A stretch of DNA of 64,000 nt from Rhodococcus sp. RD6.2 (GCF_001040705.1 NZ_CVQP01000006.1:177760-241759); one strand, 5' to 3'. Shown: positions 1-9,381, numbered from the stretch's first letter. Notes: generated by a model not told the origin, from the sequence alone. A program made the numbers and translations.

Positions 1-1
1 G

Positions 2-508
2 GCGTCCGAGCGGACACTGCTCGAACGGTCGAACCGCATCCAGTACGGCAACCTGCTGACGTTGCCGATCGCCGAGGGCGGCATCCTCTACATCGAACCG
101 ATGTACACGGAGCGGAACTCGACCAGTCAGGACAGTTCGACGTTCCCGCAGCTGTCCCGCGTGCTGGTGAGCTACCGCGAGGCGCCACCGAGCAACAGCG
201 TCCGGGTCGGCTACGCGCCGACGCTGTCCGAGGCGCTGGATCAGGTCTTCGGTCCGGGAACGGGTGCCGCGGCCCCGGCGCCGACGGGCACAACGGAGGG
301 ATCGCCGCCGTCGACCCAGCAGGGTCAGGCGCCCGCGACCCCGGCGCCCCCGGTTCCCGCCGGTGACCGTGACGCCGTCGTCGCGGAACTCGATGCCGCG
401 TTGGCCCAGATGAAGCAGAGCCAGCAGAGCGGTGACTTCGCCGCCTACGGCGCCGCGCTCGAACGGCTCGAGAAGGCAGTGACGGCCTACCAGGGCCTGC
501 CCAGGTAG
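2..508 (+). CDS. UPF0182 family membrane protein, C-terminal part (5' truncated by window edge)
   Basis: The reading frame is open from the first bases of the window and closes with TAG at 506-508, so only the last 168 residues are present. The motif YGNLLTLPIAEGG followed by LYIEPMY is typical of the soluble C-terminal region of UPF0182 proteins, large multi-spanning actinobacterial membrane proteins of unknown function. The tail from about residue 85 of the visible part is rich in Pro, Ala, Gly and Thr, then becomes a short charged helix-like segment, a usual end for this family. M. tuberculosis Rv3193c is the homologue I have in mind. A terminator hairpin follows within 20 bases. Function is unknown; the family assignment is strong. 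Confidence 0.85.
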   Translation, partial: ASERTLLERSNRIQYGNLLTLPIAEGGILYIEPMYTERNSTSQDSSTFPQLSRVLVSYREAPPSNSVRVGYAPTLSEALDQVFGPGTGAAAPAPTGTTEGSPPSTQQGQAPATPAPPVPAGDRDAVVAELDAALAQMKQSQQSGDFAAYGAALERLEKAVTAYQGLPR

Positions 509-527
509 AGGTCACAGGAGAAACAGA

Positions 528-569
528 GAAGGCGCCCTGCCGATCGAGGTCGATCGGGAGGGCGCCTTC
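528..569. terminator. Bidirectional intrinsic-type terminator between convergent UPF0182 and rpf genes
   Basis: A long hairpin: 528-538 (GAAGGCGCCCT) pairs with 559-569 (AGGGCGCCTTC), and 541-546 pairs with 551-556 around an AGGT loop. It lies between the stops of two convergent genes and could serve both strands. There is no long U tract, as is common in high-GC actinobacteria. Confidence 0.8.
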
Positions 570-583
570 GTGTGTGGTGCTGG

Positions 584-1657
<1,074 letters not shown>

Positions 1658-1663
1658 ATGCAG

Positions 1664-1740
1664 CGCGGGGTGGAGCAGCTCGGTAGCTCGCTGGGCTCAT
1701 AACCCAGAGGTCGCAGGTTCAAATCCTGTCCCCGCTACCA
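1664..1740 (+). tRNA. tRNA-fMet (CAU), initiator, copy 1
   Basis: A 77-base cloverleaf with CCA encoded. The anticodon arm GCTGGGCTCATAACCCAG has anticodon CAU in a stem with the three consecutive G-C pairs typical of initiator tRNA. The first base C faces A72, the unpaired end that marks formyl-methionine initiators. The T arm is GCAGGTTCAAATCCTGT. Confidence 0.97.
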
Positions 1741-1742
1741 AA

Positions 1743-1786
1743 GAACGAAGGCCCGGTCTCATTGCGAGACCGGGCCTTTGTCGTTC
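1743..1786 (+). terminator. Terminator of tRNA-fMet copy 1
   Basis: Long hairpin: AAGGCCCGGTCTC (1748-1760) pairs with GAGACCGGGCCTT (1766-1778), extended outward by GAACGA/TCGTTC, and followed by TTTG. It starts three bases after the encoded CCA. Confidence 0.9.
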
Positions 1787-1882
1787 TCGGTCGCAGGTTC
1801 GTTCGGTGCCCGAGTGGTGGCTGCCGGCCTCGTGGGGCGTGGTTAGGAGCCCTCCGAAAGTCGTGTACAGTAGTAAATGCAG

Positions 1883-1959
1883 CGCGGGGTGGAGCAGCTC
1901 GGTAGCTCGCTGGGCTCATAACCCAGAGGTCGCAGGTTCAAATCCTGTCCCCGCTACCA
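1883..1959 (+). tRNA. tRNA-fMet (CAU), initiator, copy 2
   Basis: Identical in sequence to the copy at 1664-1740, including C1-A72, the three G-C pairs of the anticodon stem and the encoded CCA. The segment just upstream, around 1861-1877, contains TACAGTAGTAA, a plausible promoter core close to the 5' end. Confidence 0.97.
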
Positions 1960-1961
1960 AA

Positions 1962-2005
1962 GAACGAAGGCCCGGTCTCATTGCGAGACCGGGCCTTTGT
2001 CGTTC
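1962..2005 (+). terminator. Terminator of tRNA-fMet copy 2
   Basis: Same hairpin as the one after copy 1, at the same distance from the tRNA. It separates the tRNA from the oxidoreductase gene that starts at 2140. Confidence 0.9.
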
Positions 2006-2139
2006 TCTCTGAATCCTTTGCAAGTTCGGTGCTGCGAGGCGCCGCCCGCATCCTTGCTAATACTGCAAACCTCCTTGCGATTCTCGACCGGTATGCGGAC
2101 AGTGGACCGAGACGGGTCGGATCAACCGGAGGAGACAGG

Positions 2140-3102
2140 ATGAAGGACGGCTACGACGTCGTGATCGTCGGTGGCGGCGCGGCAGGACTCGGTGGGGCAC
2201 TCACGTTGGCCCGAGCGCGGCGATCGGTGTTGGTGATCGACGGCGGAGCGCCGCGCAACGCGCCTGCCGCGCACATGCACAACTACCTCGGACGCGAGGG
2301 GACCCCGCCCCGTGACCTCCTCGCGATCGGACGCGAGGAAGTCGGGGAGTACGGCGGGGAGTTCGTCGACGGGCACGCCGTGGATGCGCAGGCGTCGGAC
2401 GACGGCTTCGTCGTGCGGCTCGCCGGCGGTGAGGAGATCTCGGCGCGGGCACTTCTCGTCACCACCGGACTGGTCGACGAACTCCCCGACGTCCCCGGAA
2501 TCGGCGGACGATGGGGACGCGATGTGTTGCACTGCCCGTACTGCCACGGCTGGGAGGTCCGCGACAGAGCGATCGGCGTGCTGGCGACGAGCGCCGTTGC
2601 CACGCATCAGGTTCTGATGTGGCGACAGTGGACCGACAATGTGATCCTGTTCACGCACACGGCGCAGGCGTTCGACCCGGTCGACCTGGAGAAGTTCGCC
2701 GCGTCCGGGATCGAGGTCGTCGACGGTCGCGTGACGGGTCTCGAGGTGCGCGGCGACAAGCTCACGGGGGTCCAGGTGGAAGGTCGCGGTGTCGTCGCAC
2801 GCGACGCTCTCGTCGTACCACCACGTTTCGTCGCGCGGTCCGGACTACTGGAATCGCTCGGCGTCGAGACCGCAGTGCAGGAGATGGGCGGCACGGTGCT
2901 CGGGACCTACGTGCCCGCCGGACCGACGGGTGAGACGACCGTGCCGGGCGTCTGGGTGGCAGGAAACGTCACCGACCCACGCGCACAGGTCATCTCGGCT
3001 GCGGCGGGCGGTGTCGGCGCGGGCGCGATGATCAACGCCGCGCTGATCGAACGGGACGTCACCGCACGGGTCGAGGCGCGACGCGCGTCAGGCGTCCGGT
3101 AG
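2140..3102 (+). CDS. Thioredoxin-reductase-like FAD/NAD(P) oxidoreductase with CPYC motif
   Basis: 320 residues from the ATG at 2140, chosen because GGAGGAGACAGG lies directly upstream; the frame stays open back towards the tRNA but that part is not coding. The N-terminus has an FAD-binding GGGAAG (residues 11-16) inside DVVIVGGGAAGL. CPYCHGWE (Cys132, Cys135) is the redox-active pair between the FAD and NAD(P) domains, and the C-terminal WVAGNVTDP is the second FAD-contacting segment. The length fits low-molecular-weight thioredoxin reductases, but the CPYCHGWEV form is typical of the large group of actinobacterial TrxR-like proteins whose partners are unknown, so thioredoxin itself should not be assumed. 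The 3' end overlaps the next, convergent gene by 15 bases. Confidence 0.85.
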   Translation: MKDGYDVVIVGGGAAGLGGALTLARARRSVLVIDGGAPRNAPAAHMHNYLGREGTPPRDLLAIGREEVGEYGGEFVDGHAVDAQASDDGFVVRLAGGEEISARALLVTTGLVDELPDVPGIGGRWGRDVLHCPYCHGWEVRDRAIGVLATSAVATHQVLMWRQWTDNVILFTHTAQAFDPVDLEKFAASGIEVVDGRVTGLEVRGDKLTGVQVEGRGVVARDALVVPPRFVARSGLLESLGVETAVQEMGGTVLGTYVPAGPTGETTVPGVWVAGNVTDPRAQVISAAAGGVGAGAMINAALIERDVTARVEARRASGVR

Positions 3103-4710
3103 ATCCATCTCGTGCAGTGCCCGCCGCAGCAGCTTTCCGGTGGCATTGCGGGGCAGATCGTCGAGGAACACGATCTCGCGCGGAACCTTGTACCGCGCGA
3201 GGTGTTCCTTGACGAATGTCTTGAGGATCTGGGCATCTCGCGTCGATCCGGGCGCGGACACCACGAACGCGCGGAGTCGGTGCCCGAACTCGACGTCCTC
3301 GACGCCGATCACCGCAGCTTCCGCAACGTCGATGTGCTCGGCCAGCAGGTTTTCGACCTCGAGGGGGTAGACGTTCTCGCCGCCGGACACGATCATGTCG
3401 TCGTCGCGGCCGTCGACGAAAAGGAGGCCGTCGCGGTCGAAGTGCCCGACGTCGCCGGTGGACAGCAGACCGTCGATCCGTTCCTTGTCGCGGCCGTCGG
3501 TGTAGCCGTTGAAGCTCAGCCCACTGGACACGAAAATCCGGCCCACGACACCGGGTTCGGTGATCCGCGTGCCGTTGTCGTCGTACAGGGCGACATGGCA
3601 GGTGACGGGGGCGCGACCCGCGGTACCCGGGGCACGGGCCAGGTCTGCCGGTGTCGCGACGGTGGCGACGGCGCACTCGGTCGAGCCGTACAGATTGTGG
3701 AGGACATGCCCGAACGCCTCGGTGGTGCGCCTGCACAGGTCGGGGGAGATCGCCGAGCCTGCGGCGAAGATGATCGACAGGTTCGTGGTGTCGTAGCGGG
3801 CGAGTGTGTCGGGTCCGAGGTCGATGATGCGCTGCAGCATCGTCGGAACGACGACGAGGGAGTCGGCGCGGTTGGCGGCAAGCAGTTCGACGGTCTGTGC
3901 CGGATCGAAACGGCGCTGCAGCACCACCGTCTGGCCGAGTGCCAATGCCAGGCCGAGCTGCGAGATGCCGGTTCCGTGGAAGGCCGGAGCCGCCATCACC
4001 ATGGTCTGGCCGCGCCGCAGCGGTACCCGGTCGAGGAACTGGGCGGACGCCAGCGGTGACGTCTTCTCGCGGGGCGCGCCCTTGGGGGTACCCGTCGTGC
4101 CGCTGGTGAGCAGGACGAAGCTGCCGTGCACCGGGGGATCGTCGACGGCAGCGGTACTGCGGCCCGCGACGAGGTCGTCGAGGTGCTTCGCGGTCGGCGC
4201 CGCCTGACCCCACACGACGAATCTGTTGACGTCGCCCGGCAGCGCATCTGCGACAGCAGCGAACTCCTCGTCGTAGACGAACGCTCGAACCTGTTCGCGC
4301 GCAGCGACATCGACCAGCTGCGGAGGGCTGAAGCCGGTGTTCATCAGCACCAGTTTGGTGCCGAGCTTCGCGGCCGCGAGCATCGTGAGCACCAGGCCGC
4401 GATGGTTCCGGGACATCGCGCCGATGACGGCGCCGGGCGTGATGCCTTCGTCCACCCAAGCGCGGACCAGGGCGTTGGACTGCTCCTCCAGGCCGCGGTA
4501 GGTGAGCTGACCCAGTTCGTCGATGATCGCGACGGCGTCGTATCCCGCGGAGGCGTGCGCGTGCACGGGGCCGGCGAAGGGTCCGAACTTCTCGGTGGCG
4601 CGGATCGTCGCGATCCCGCGGTCGAGCCGGGGAAACGGGACGAGTCCCGACTGCACCATCACCCGGACTGCACCGAGTGTGTCGGTGACCTTCGTCAAAA
4701 CGCCTGGCAT
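3088..4710 (-). CDS. Long-chain fatty-acid--CoA ligase (FadD-type, ANL superfamily)
   Basis: 540 residues. The adenylate-forming core is complete: the P-loop LTSGTTGTPKGAP at 201-213, NLYGSTECA, the GRDDDMIVSGGENVYP hinge and the catalytic lysine motif NATGKLLRR (Lys526). It should activate a carboxylic acid as acyl-AMP and then form the CoA thioester in the cytoplasm. The N-terminal 45 residues before the AMP-binding domain and the overall length match actinobacterial FadD proteins rather than acetyl-CoA synthetases (~650 residues). The substrate cannot be read from sequence. It is monocistronic, converging with the oxidoreductase at 2140 and divergent from the hydrolase at 4857. Confidence 0.9.
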   Translation of the reverse strand: MPGVLTKVTDTLGAVRVMVQSGLVPFPRLDRGIATIRATEKFGPFAGPVHAHASAGYDAVAIIDELGQLTYRGLEEQSNALVRAWVDEGITPGAVIGAMSRNHRGLVLTMLAAAKLGTKLVLMNTGFSPPQLVDVAAREQVRAFVYDEEFAAVADALPGDVNRFVVWGQAAPTAKHLDDLVAGRSTAAVDDPPVHGSFVLLTSGTTGTPKGAPREKTSPLASAQFLDRVPLRRGQTMVMAAPAFHGTGISQLGLALALGQTVVLQRRFDPAQTVELLAANRADSLVVVPTMLQRIIDLGPDTLARYDTTNLSIIFAAGSAISPDLCRRTTEAFGHVLHNLYGSTECAVATVATPADLARAPGTAGRAPVTCHVALYDDNGTRITEPGVVGRIFVSSGLSFNGYTDGRDKERIDGLLSTGDVGHFDRDGLLFVDGRDDDMIVSGGENVYPLEVENLLAEHIDVAEAAVIGVEDVEFGHRLRAFVVSAPGSTRDAQILKTFVKEHLARYKVPREIVFLDDLPRNATGKLLRRALHEMDLPDA

Positions 4711-4856
4711 CGCGTCCCCCTACGGACTGAATCCGGTGTGTGTTGGGTCACAGCCTAGCTGCGACCTGGGCGGGGATGGTGAGTTTGAATCGGACAAAGC
4801 GAACGCGTGTCTGTGCATGCCCGAGGTGACGGCACTGTGTTGGTTCAATCGGCGGT

Positions 4857-5696
4857 ATGCAGATTGTCGACACGGGACGGCTCGGGCTCGGAGTGGTTCG
4901 ACGAGGGGAGGGTCCGCCGGTCGTCCTGATCGGCGGGACGGGGATGCCGCCCGTCGCGTGGGAAGTGGCGGGGTTGACGCAGGCGCTCGTCGACGGTGGA
5001 TTCGAGGTGATCGCGTACGCCTCGCGCGGCGTTGCCCCGAGCGACGCCCCGTCGTCCCGGTGCACGATCGCGGACCTGGCCGACGACCTCGTGTCGCTGA
5101 TCGACACCCTCCGCCTCGACGGTCCTCCGGCACTGGTGGGTTACTCGCTTGGGAGCTTCACTGCGGAACATCTGCTGTCTCACTCCCCGGAGAGATGTGG
5201 CGCAGGTGTCCTCATCGCGGGGCCCGGCCCGACGACGCCGCTGCTCCATTCCGTCGTGAACAGTGAAAGCGCACTCATCGACCTGATGGGGTCGCTTCCG
5301 GCCGAGGTGATGACGATGCAGACACTGCTGACCGCCCTGCCGCCGGCTGCGTTGGCGAAGGCGGACCCGCTGGTCGAGCAATGGGCTGGAATGTGCGCGT
5401 TCCAGGCGGACCAGTGGACGTCGAGTGACGGCGAGGTCGCGCAGGCACGCGCGTCCCACGCCTGGCTGCGGGACGACGACCGGATGGAGCGACTGCGCCG
5501 AATCGTCGCTCCGGTCCTCGCGGTCGCGTTCGAGTTCGACCCCTTGATCGGCCCGACACAGGCGCACGCGGCGGTCGACCGGATTCCGAACGCCGAGCTC
5601 CACGTGGTTCCCGGCGCCGGCCACGGAGGCGTGGTCACGCACGCGGATCACCTCGTTCCCCGCGTCGTCGCGTTCCTTCGTGAGCACCACCGCTGA
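4857..5696 (+). CDS. Alpha/beta hydrolase
   Basis: 279 residues. The fold is recognisable from PVVLIGGTGM (oxyanion-side loop), the nucleophile elbow GYSLGS with Ser97, and AGHGG near the C-terminus supplying the histidine; the acid is probably within the FEFDPLIGP segment. There is no signal peptide, so it should be cytoplasmic. Substrate unknown. The 146 bases between it and the divergent acyl-CoA ligase must carry both promoters. The start ATG at 4857 lacks a strong Shine-Dalgarno sequence, so an error of a few codons is possible. Confidence 0.8.
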   Translation: MQIVDTGRLGLGVVRRGEGPPVVLIGGTGMPPVAWEVAGLTQALVDGGFEVIAYASRGVAPSDAPSSRCTIADLADDLVSLIDTLRLDGPPALVGYSLGSFTAEHLLSHSPERCGAGVLIAGPGPTTPLLHSVVNSESALIDLMGSLPAEVMTMQTLLTALPPAALAKADPLVEQWAGMCAFQADQWTSSDGEVAQARASHAWLRDDDRMERLRRIVAPVLAVAFEFDPLIGPTQAHAAVDRIPNAELHVVPGAGHGGVVTHADHLVPRVVAFLREHHR

Positions 5697-5754
5697 CCCC
5701 GCTCGTCTCAGGTCGAAACGAAACCCGTTGCAATGGAGTGAGTTCGGTGGGTCG

Positions 5755-6774
5755 TCACCGGATGGCGATCGGTTCGCCTTGGCGTAGCTCGCGCAGTCGG
5801 CTCATGATCCGCTCGATCTCCACGGGTAGGGCGTCGTCGACGGCGAGGCGGTCCAGGGGCGTCCGGGCGAGGAAGGTCGTCGTCACGTCGCGGTCGTAGA
5901 GCACGTCGACGACGTTCGCGAACCGTTGTGCGGGTTCGCGGCCCGCGGATCCCAGATCCGGGACGCCATCCACCACCCATCGGCGATGGCCGCGGGCCAG
6001 GGCGAGGTAGTCGGACGGGGCGGTCGGAGTCGAACACAGGTCCGCGAAGTCGATCCACAGCTCGTCGGCCGATGCGCGCCGGGCGGTGACGGTCCGCCCG
6101 CCAGCGGGGATGACGACCCGGGCGTTCGGTTCCGGCGGATACAGGCCGGCGCGGCGCGCGCGGTCTGCCGTCCCCGGATGCAGCCACAGGCCTGCGGCAA
6201 AGCCCGACCGGTGCTCCGACCTGCTGCGGTAGTCGACCGGGCCGTCGACACCGACGACGGCGAGGCGGCGCTCGATCAGCTCGATCGAGGGCAGGAAGTC
6301 GTCGTGGAACAGGGGATTGGGCATCAGGGCGCGCGGGTGGTGGTTCGAGGTCACCACGACGCGGATCTTCCTTTCGAACAAGGCGGGCAGCAGTCTGCTG
6401 AGGAAGCGGCCGTCCGCGGGGTCGTGGACGTGGAACTCGTCGAAGCAGACCACGTCCAGGCCGCCCAGGAGTTCATCCAACGCGGCGTCGAGGTTGTTGC
6501 CGTGACGTCGGATCGCTGAATGCAGGTCTCGGAAGAACTCGTGGAAGTGCAGTCGCCGCGTGCGGTCGGGGGGCAGTGCGGCGACGTAGGTCGACATCAG
6601 CCAGGTCTTGCCACGTCCGGGCGGTCCCCACAGGTACACGTCCTGGTCGGTGGCCGCGAGTACGTGTGCCGCATGTCGTTGCTCCTCGTCCATCTCGAAC
6701 CCGAGTTCGTGTGCGGCGCTGTCGAACACGTCGATCGGGAGGTGGCGGTCTCGAACTCTGCTGAACCTGCGCAT
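5755..6774 (-). CDS. zapE: ZapE/AFG1-family ATPase
   Basis: 339 residues. Walker A is LWGPPGRGKTWLMSTYVAALP-like (about residues 48-62). It is followed by the family-specific FHEFFRDLH, Walker B VCFDEFHVHDPADG, and VTSNHHP, the sensor segment diagnostic of ZapE/AFG1-like ATPases. In Escherichia coli ZapE associates with the FtsZ ring and in mitochondria the homologue acts with proteases; its role in actinobacteria is not established. Length is near the family norm (350-380). The gene is divergent from a TetR regulator, with only 41 bases between starts, which makes joint control through the inverted repeat at 6782-6797 plausible. Confidence 0.88.
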   Translation of the reverse strand: MRRFSRVRDRHLPIDVFDSAAHELGFEMDEEQRHAAHVLAATDQDVYLWGPPGRGKTWLMSTYVAALPPDRTRRLHFHEFFRDLHSAIRRHGNNLDAALDELLGGLDVVCFDEFHVHDPADGRFLSRLLPALFERKIRVVVTSNHHPRALMPNPLFHDDFLPSIELIERRLAVVGVDGPVDYRSRSEHRSGFAAGLWLHPGTADRARRAGLYPPEPNARVVIPAGGRTVTARRASADELWIDFADLCSTPTAPSDYLALARGHRRWVVDGVPDLGSAGREPAQRFANVVDVLYDRDVTTTFLARTPLDRLAVDDALPVEIERIMSRLRELRQGEPIAIR

Positions 6775-6781
6775 GCCCGGA

Positions 6782-6797
6782 CTCTATCATCGTAGAG
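6782..6797. promoter_or_regulatory. Inverted repeat between zapE and the tetR-family gene (candidate operator)
   Basis: CTCTA (6782-6786) and TAGAG (6793-6797) form a 16-base dyad with a six-base centre in the 41-base divergent gap. TetR repressors usually bind 15-20 bp dyads overlapping their own promoter, so the TetR-family protein encoded at 6816 is the natural candidate to bind here. This is an inference from position and symmetry. Confidence 0.45.
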
Positions 6798-6815
6798 GGT
6801 CGCTAGGATGGCGGC

Positions 6816-7400
6816 ATGACCGATCGACGTTCGCGCCGCGACCTCATCTGTCGTGCCGCGGTCGAGTTGGCGGCGGAGGGAGGCAATCATGCGGTGACCC
6901 ATCAGGCGATCGACGCGCGACTCGGTCTGGCCCGGGGTTCGACGTCGTACTACTACCGCACCCGCAAGGCCCTGCTCGACGCGACAATCACCCACCTGAC
7001 GGACCGCTCGCGTGCGGACTTCACCGGCGTGGTCCCGCCCGAACCGCCCCGCACTCCCGAGGCCGCGGCCGACGCGATCGCCCGATACCTCGACATGCTC
7101 GTGACGCGGCGGCGCGTCGACGTGCTCGCCAGATACGCCCTCGTCTCCGATGCTCTGGGGGAGAACGATCTTCGGGTGGGGCTGGCGTCCTGCCTGTTCT
7201 CGGTCGACGCCGCGCGTGACCTGATGGACGGTCTCGGCGCCGCGGACCCGGAGGCCGCGGCCCGCGACCTCGTCAGCCTGTGCGAGGGGCTCGCGTTCGA
7301 CCTGACGTGCGGGCATCGGTCGCTGGGCGACATCGACCCGCGACGCGACCTCGAGGTCGCCGTCCGGAGGTGGATCGTCGCGCTGCTCGAGCCCCGCTGA
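6816..7400 (+). CDS. TetR/AcrR-family transcriptional regulator
   Basis: 194 residues. The N-terminal ~55 residues form the TetR helix-turn-helix: RRDLICRAAVELAAEGG, then HQAIDARLGLARGSTSYYYRTRKALL, with the recognition helix and the YYYR motif that follows it. The remaining ~140 residues form the ligand-binding/dimer domain and show no recognisable ligand signature. A GGATGGCGG precedes the ATG. It is divergent from zapE and upstream of the WS/DGAT gene, so zapE, itself or the acyltransferase are possible targets. Confidence 0.87.
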   Translation: MTDRRSRRDLICRAAVELAAEGGNHAVTHQAIDARLGLARGSTSYYYRTRKALLDATITHLTDRSRADFTGVVPPEPPRTPEAAADAIARYLDMLVTRRRVDVLARYALVSDALGENDLRVGLASCLFSVDAARDLMDGLGAADPEAAARDLVSLCEGLAFDLTCGHRSLGDIDPRRDLEVAVRRWIVALLEPR

Positions 7401-7694
7401 CGAGGGTCACCGACCGGCGCAGCTGCCCCCGGAGGAAACGCCTTGGGCCGCACGCGCGGTCTCCTGTTGCACGCTTCGGTCCTCCGGTGAACAGGATCGG
7501 TGGTCAGGTAGGCGACTGACAGGACACGTTGGACGCAACGCGGTTGGCCGACACGCCATGGCACAGCAGCAATACCTGGGTCGCTCACCTGGGCAATCTC
7601 GGATGGTTCGTCCTTTGTGTGAATGACACTACGACGCTTCTGGTTAGATCTGACAAGCAACAGACCGAGTGGAATCCTGGGGGAAACAGATCCA
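7401..7694. other. Non-coding gap upstream of the WS/DGAT gene
   Basis: 294 bases without a convincing gene. The end is visibly less GC-rich than the neighbourhood and contains GGTTAGATCTGAC around 7640-7655, a possible -10 region for the downstream acyltransferase, followed by TGGGGGAAACAGATCC, which supplies its ribosome-binding site. A small open frame starting at 7529 has no coding character. Confidence 0.5.
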
Positions 7695-9152
7695 ATGAAC
7701 TCGCCGGCCTCGACTCGGTTAGCCTCTCGCGACACGTGGTTCCTGCTTTCCGACGAACTTGATCGCGACGATGCGCCAAGTGTCCACACTGGCGTCTACG
7801 TCTTCGATACCAGCTGCGACCAAAACCCCATCCAGACTCGCGCAGACGCGGTGGATTGGATGAGGCAGCGCATGGATCGCGCGGCAATTCTCCGGCAGCG
7901 TGTTCGCCGCGTACCAGGCGATCTCGGTCACCCGTACTGGGTTCCCGCAAGCGACACCAATCCCGACGATCATGTCCAGTTCCGGGTGATCGGTGAGATC
8001 TCGCGCGAGGACTTCTATGACATCTTCGCCACCATGACCGAGAAGCCGTTCGGCCTGGACCGTGCACCGTGGGAAGTGCACGTTCTTACCGATGTCTGTG
8101 GCGTCGAAGATCTTCCGGATCGAGCAACGGTCGTGGCAGTGCGTGTGCACCATGCAGCCACCGATGGATTGGGCTCCGTACAGATCGCCCGAGCGTTGTT
8201 CGATGATCCTGATGCGAGCCCCGCTGTTACGGGCACACCCGGACCTGTTCGTGGGGCAGCAGGATCGTTGCTGCGACTGCCCGGTCAGTTCGGCGGCCTC
8301 GCTCGCTCCCTCCGGCAGTCTGCGGCCGCTCGGAAGGCATTCGCGCGTCTCGTGGAATCGGGTGAGGTCACCACACCGAAGGCGCAGCGGCCACGTACTC
8401 GCTTCAACGACGAGCAGAGTGGGCAGCACGTACTCGGGAGGGTCAAGCTCTCCTTGGCCGAGGTCCGTGCCATCGCGCGCGCTACCGGAACGTCCATCAA
8501 CGACGTGATCCTCACTATCATCAGCGGAGGGCTCGCCACCTTCCTGTCGGAGGCCGGCGAGACACCGAACGACTCACTGGCAGCGCAGGTTCCGCGAGCG
8601 ATTCGCGATGGCCATGCCGAAGTCACCGCTGCAAACAAGCTCACCACGATGTTCGTCGATCTCCACACCGACGAGCACGATCCGCTTGCACGACTGAAAC
8701 AGATCCATGAATCCGCCGACTTCGAGAAGCATCGGGTGCAGCAGCCGGAATCCATCGCGATGGAAGTAACGCTCGACCATGCCCCTGCCATCTACCTCAA
8801 GAGTGCCATGCGTCTCGCGGCGCGCGGCAATGCGAAGCGGGCGAAGGCGAAGAAGGCGGCCGGGCAGGTTCCACTGGCAAACACACTGGTGTCCAACGTC
8901 CCCCGTGGGCGTGCCAATCTGAAGTTCGGAGACAGCCCGGTCGTCGACAGTTTCTGCGCCCCGATGATTCACCGCGGCAACAGCCTTGCGCACGGCGTGA
9001 CTTCGATCGGCGACGTACTGAGTGTGCAGTTCACGTCGGACGATGCGATGATGCCCGACCCTCTCGTATATGAGCGTGCGTTGGGCTTTGCGTTCGGCGA
9101 ACTGAAAATTGCCGTCTCACGCAAGCTGCCCGAGCGTTCAGCTGCCCATTGA
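7695..9152 (+). CDS. Wax ester synthase / diacylglycerol acyltransferase (WS/DGAT family)
   Basis: 485 residues from the ATG at 7695, chosen because GGGGGA lies about 12 bases upstream; an in-frame ATG at 7623 has no such signal. HHAATDG at residues 152-158 is the catalytic HHxxxDG motif of WS/DGAT enzymes, which join fatty acyl-CoA to diacylglycerol or a fatty alcohol to make storage triacylglycerol or wax. The C-terminal half has SINDVILT and TLVSNVPRGR, equivalent to the second conserved block of the family. Rhodococci carry many paralogues. Base composition is lower than nearby: two 60-base lines I counted (8101 and 8641) are 62% and 57% GC against 67-68% for lines in the tetR and histidine-kinase genes. 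A terminator follows 10 bases after the stop. Confidence 0.9.
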   Translation: MNSPASTRLASRDTWFLLSDELDRDDAPSVHTGVYVFDTSCDQNPIQTRADAVDWMRQRMDRAAILRQRVRRVPGDLGHPYWVPASDTNPDDHVQFRVIGEISREDFYDIFATMTEKPFGLDRAPWEVHVLTDVCGVEDLPDRATVVAVRVHHAATDGLGSVQIARALFDDPDASPAVTGTPGPVRGAAGSLLRLPGQFGGLARSLRQSAAARKAFARLVESGEVTTPKAQRPRTRFNDEQSGQHVLGRVKLSLAEVRAIARATGTSINDVILTIISGGLATFLSEAGETPNDSLAAQVPRAIRDGHAEVTAANKLTTMFVDLHTDEHDPLARLKQIHESADFEKHRVQQPESIAMEVTLDHAPAIYLKSAMRLAARGNAKRAKAKKAAGQVPLANTLVSNVPRGRANLKFGDSPVVDSFCAPMIHRGNSLAHGVTSIGDVLSVQFTSDDAMMPDPLVYERALGFAFGELKIAVSRKLPERSAAH

Positions 9153-9162
9153 TCGACAAGGC

Positions 9163-9187
9163 GCCCCCACCTGCGAAGGGTGGGGGC
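9163..9187 (+). terminator. Terminator of the WS/DGAT gene
   Basis: GCCCCCACC (9163-9171) pairs with GGTGGGGGC (9179-9187) around a seven-base loop, followed by TTCG. It begins 10 bases after the stop codon. Confidence 0.85.
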
Positions 9188-9349
9188 TTCGTCGTGCCGT
9201 GTCGATAATCAGGTAGGTGACGGTCTCGTCTGGCCGGGTCCGCAGGTTCGATGATCCACGGTTGTCGCCCAGATCTCTATCGAGAGTCGGTCTCCATCCA
9301 CAGGGGTTCCGGTCCACGGTTTCGATGGCCGCCGCGGCAGAAGACGAGT

Positions 9350-9381
9350 CCGTCCCCGCCGCGGGGATGCGGCGGGGACGG
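9350..9381 (-). terminator. Terminator of the acyl-CoA dehydrogenase operon
   Basis: A 13-bp perfect stem: CCGTCCCCGCCGC (9350-9362) pairs with GCGGCGGGGACGG (9369-9381) with a six-base loop. It lies just past the stop of the minus-strand acyl-CoA dehydrogenase. The 160 bases between it and the WS/DGAT terminator hold no feature I can name. Confidence 0.8.

Larger units (their letters stand above)
1658..2007 (+). repeat. Direct duplication of 131 bp carrying an initiator tRNA and its terminator
   Basis: Bases 1658-1788 and 1877-2007 read identically at an offset of 219 bases. Each copy begins four or six bases before the tRNA, contains the full 77-base tRNA and ends with the hairpin terminator. 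The 88-base spacer between copies is unrelated to the sequence upstream of the first copy, so the second copy has its own upstream region. A recent duplication or gene conversion is the simplest explanation. Confidence 0.93.

Noticed and set aside
1658-2007. CRISPR-like repeat
   Set aside because: The repeat is a tRNA plus terminator in two copies, not short repeats with spacers; no CRISPR array exists in the window.
5180-5638. 152-residue minus-strand frame over the alpha/beta hydrolase
   Set aside because: No start signal or motif; shadow of the hydrolase gene with Gly-X-Ser-X-Gly motif on the other strand.
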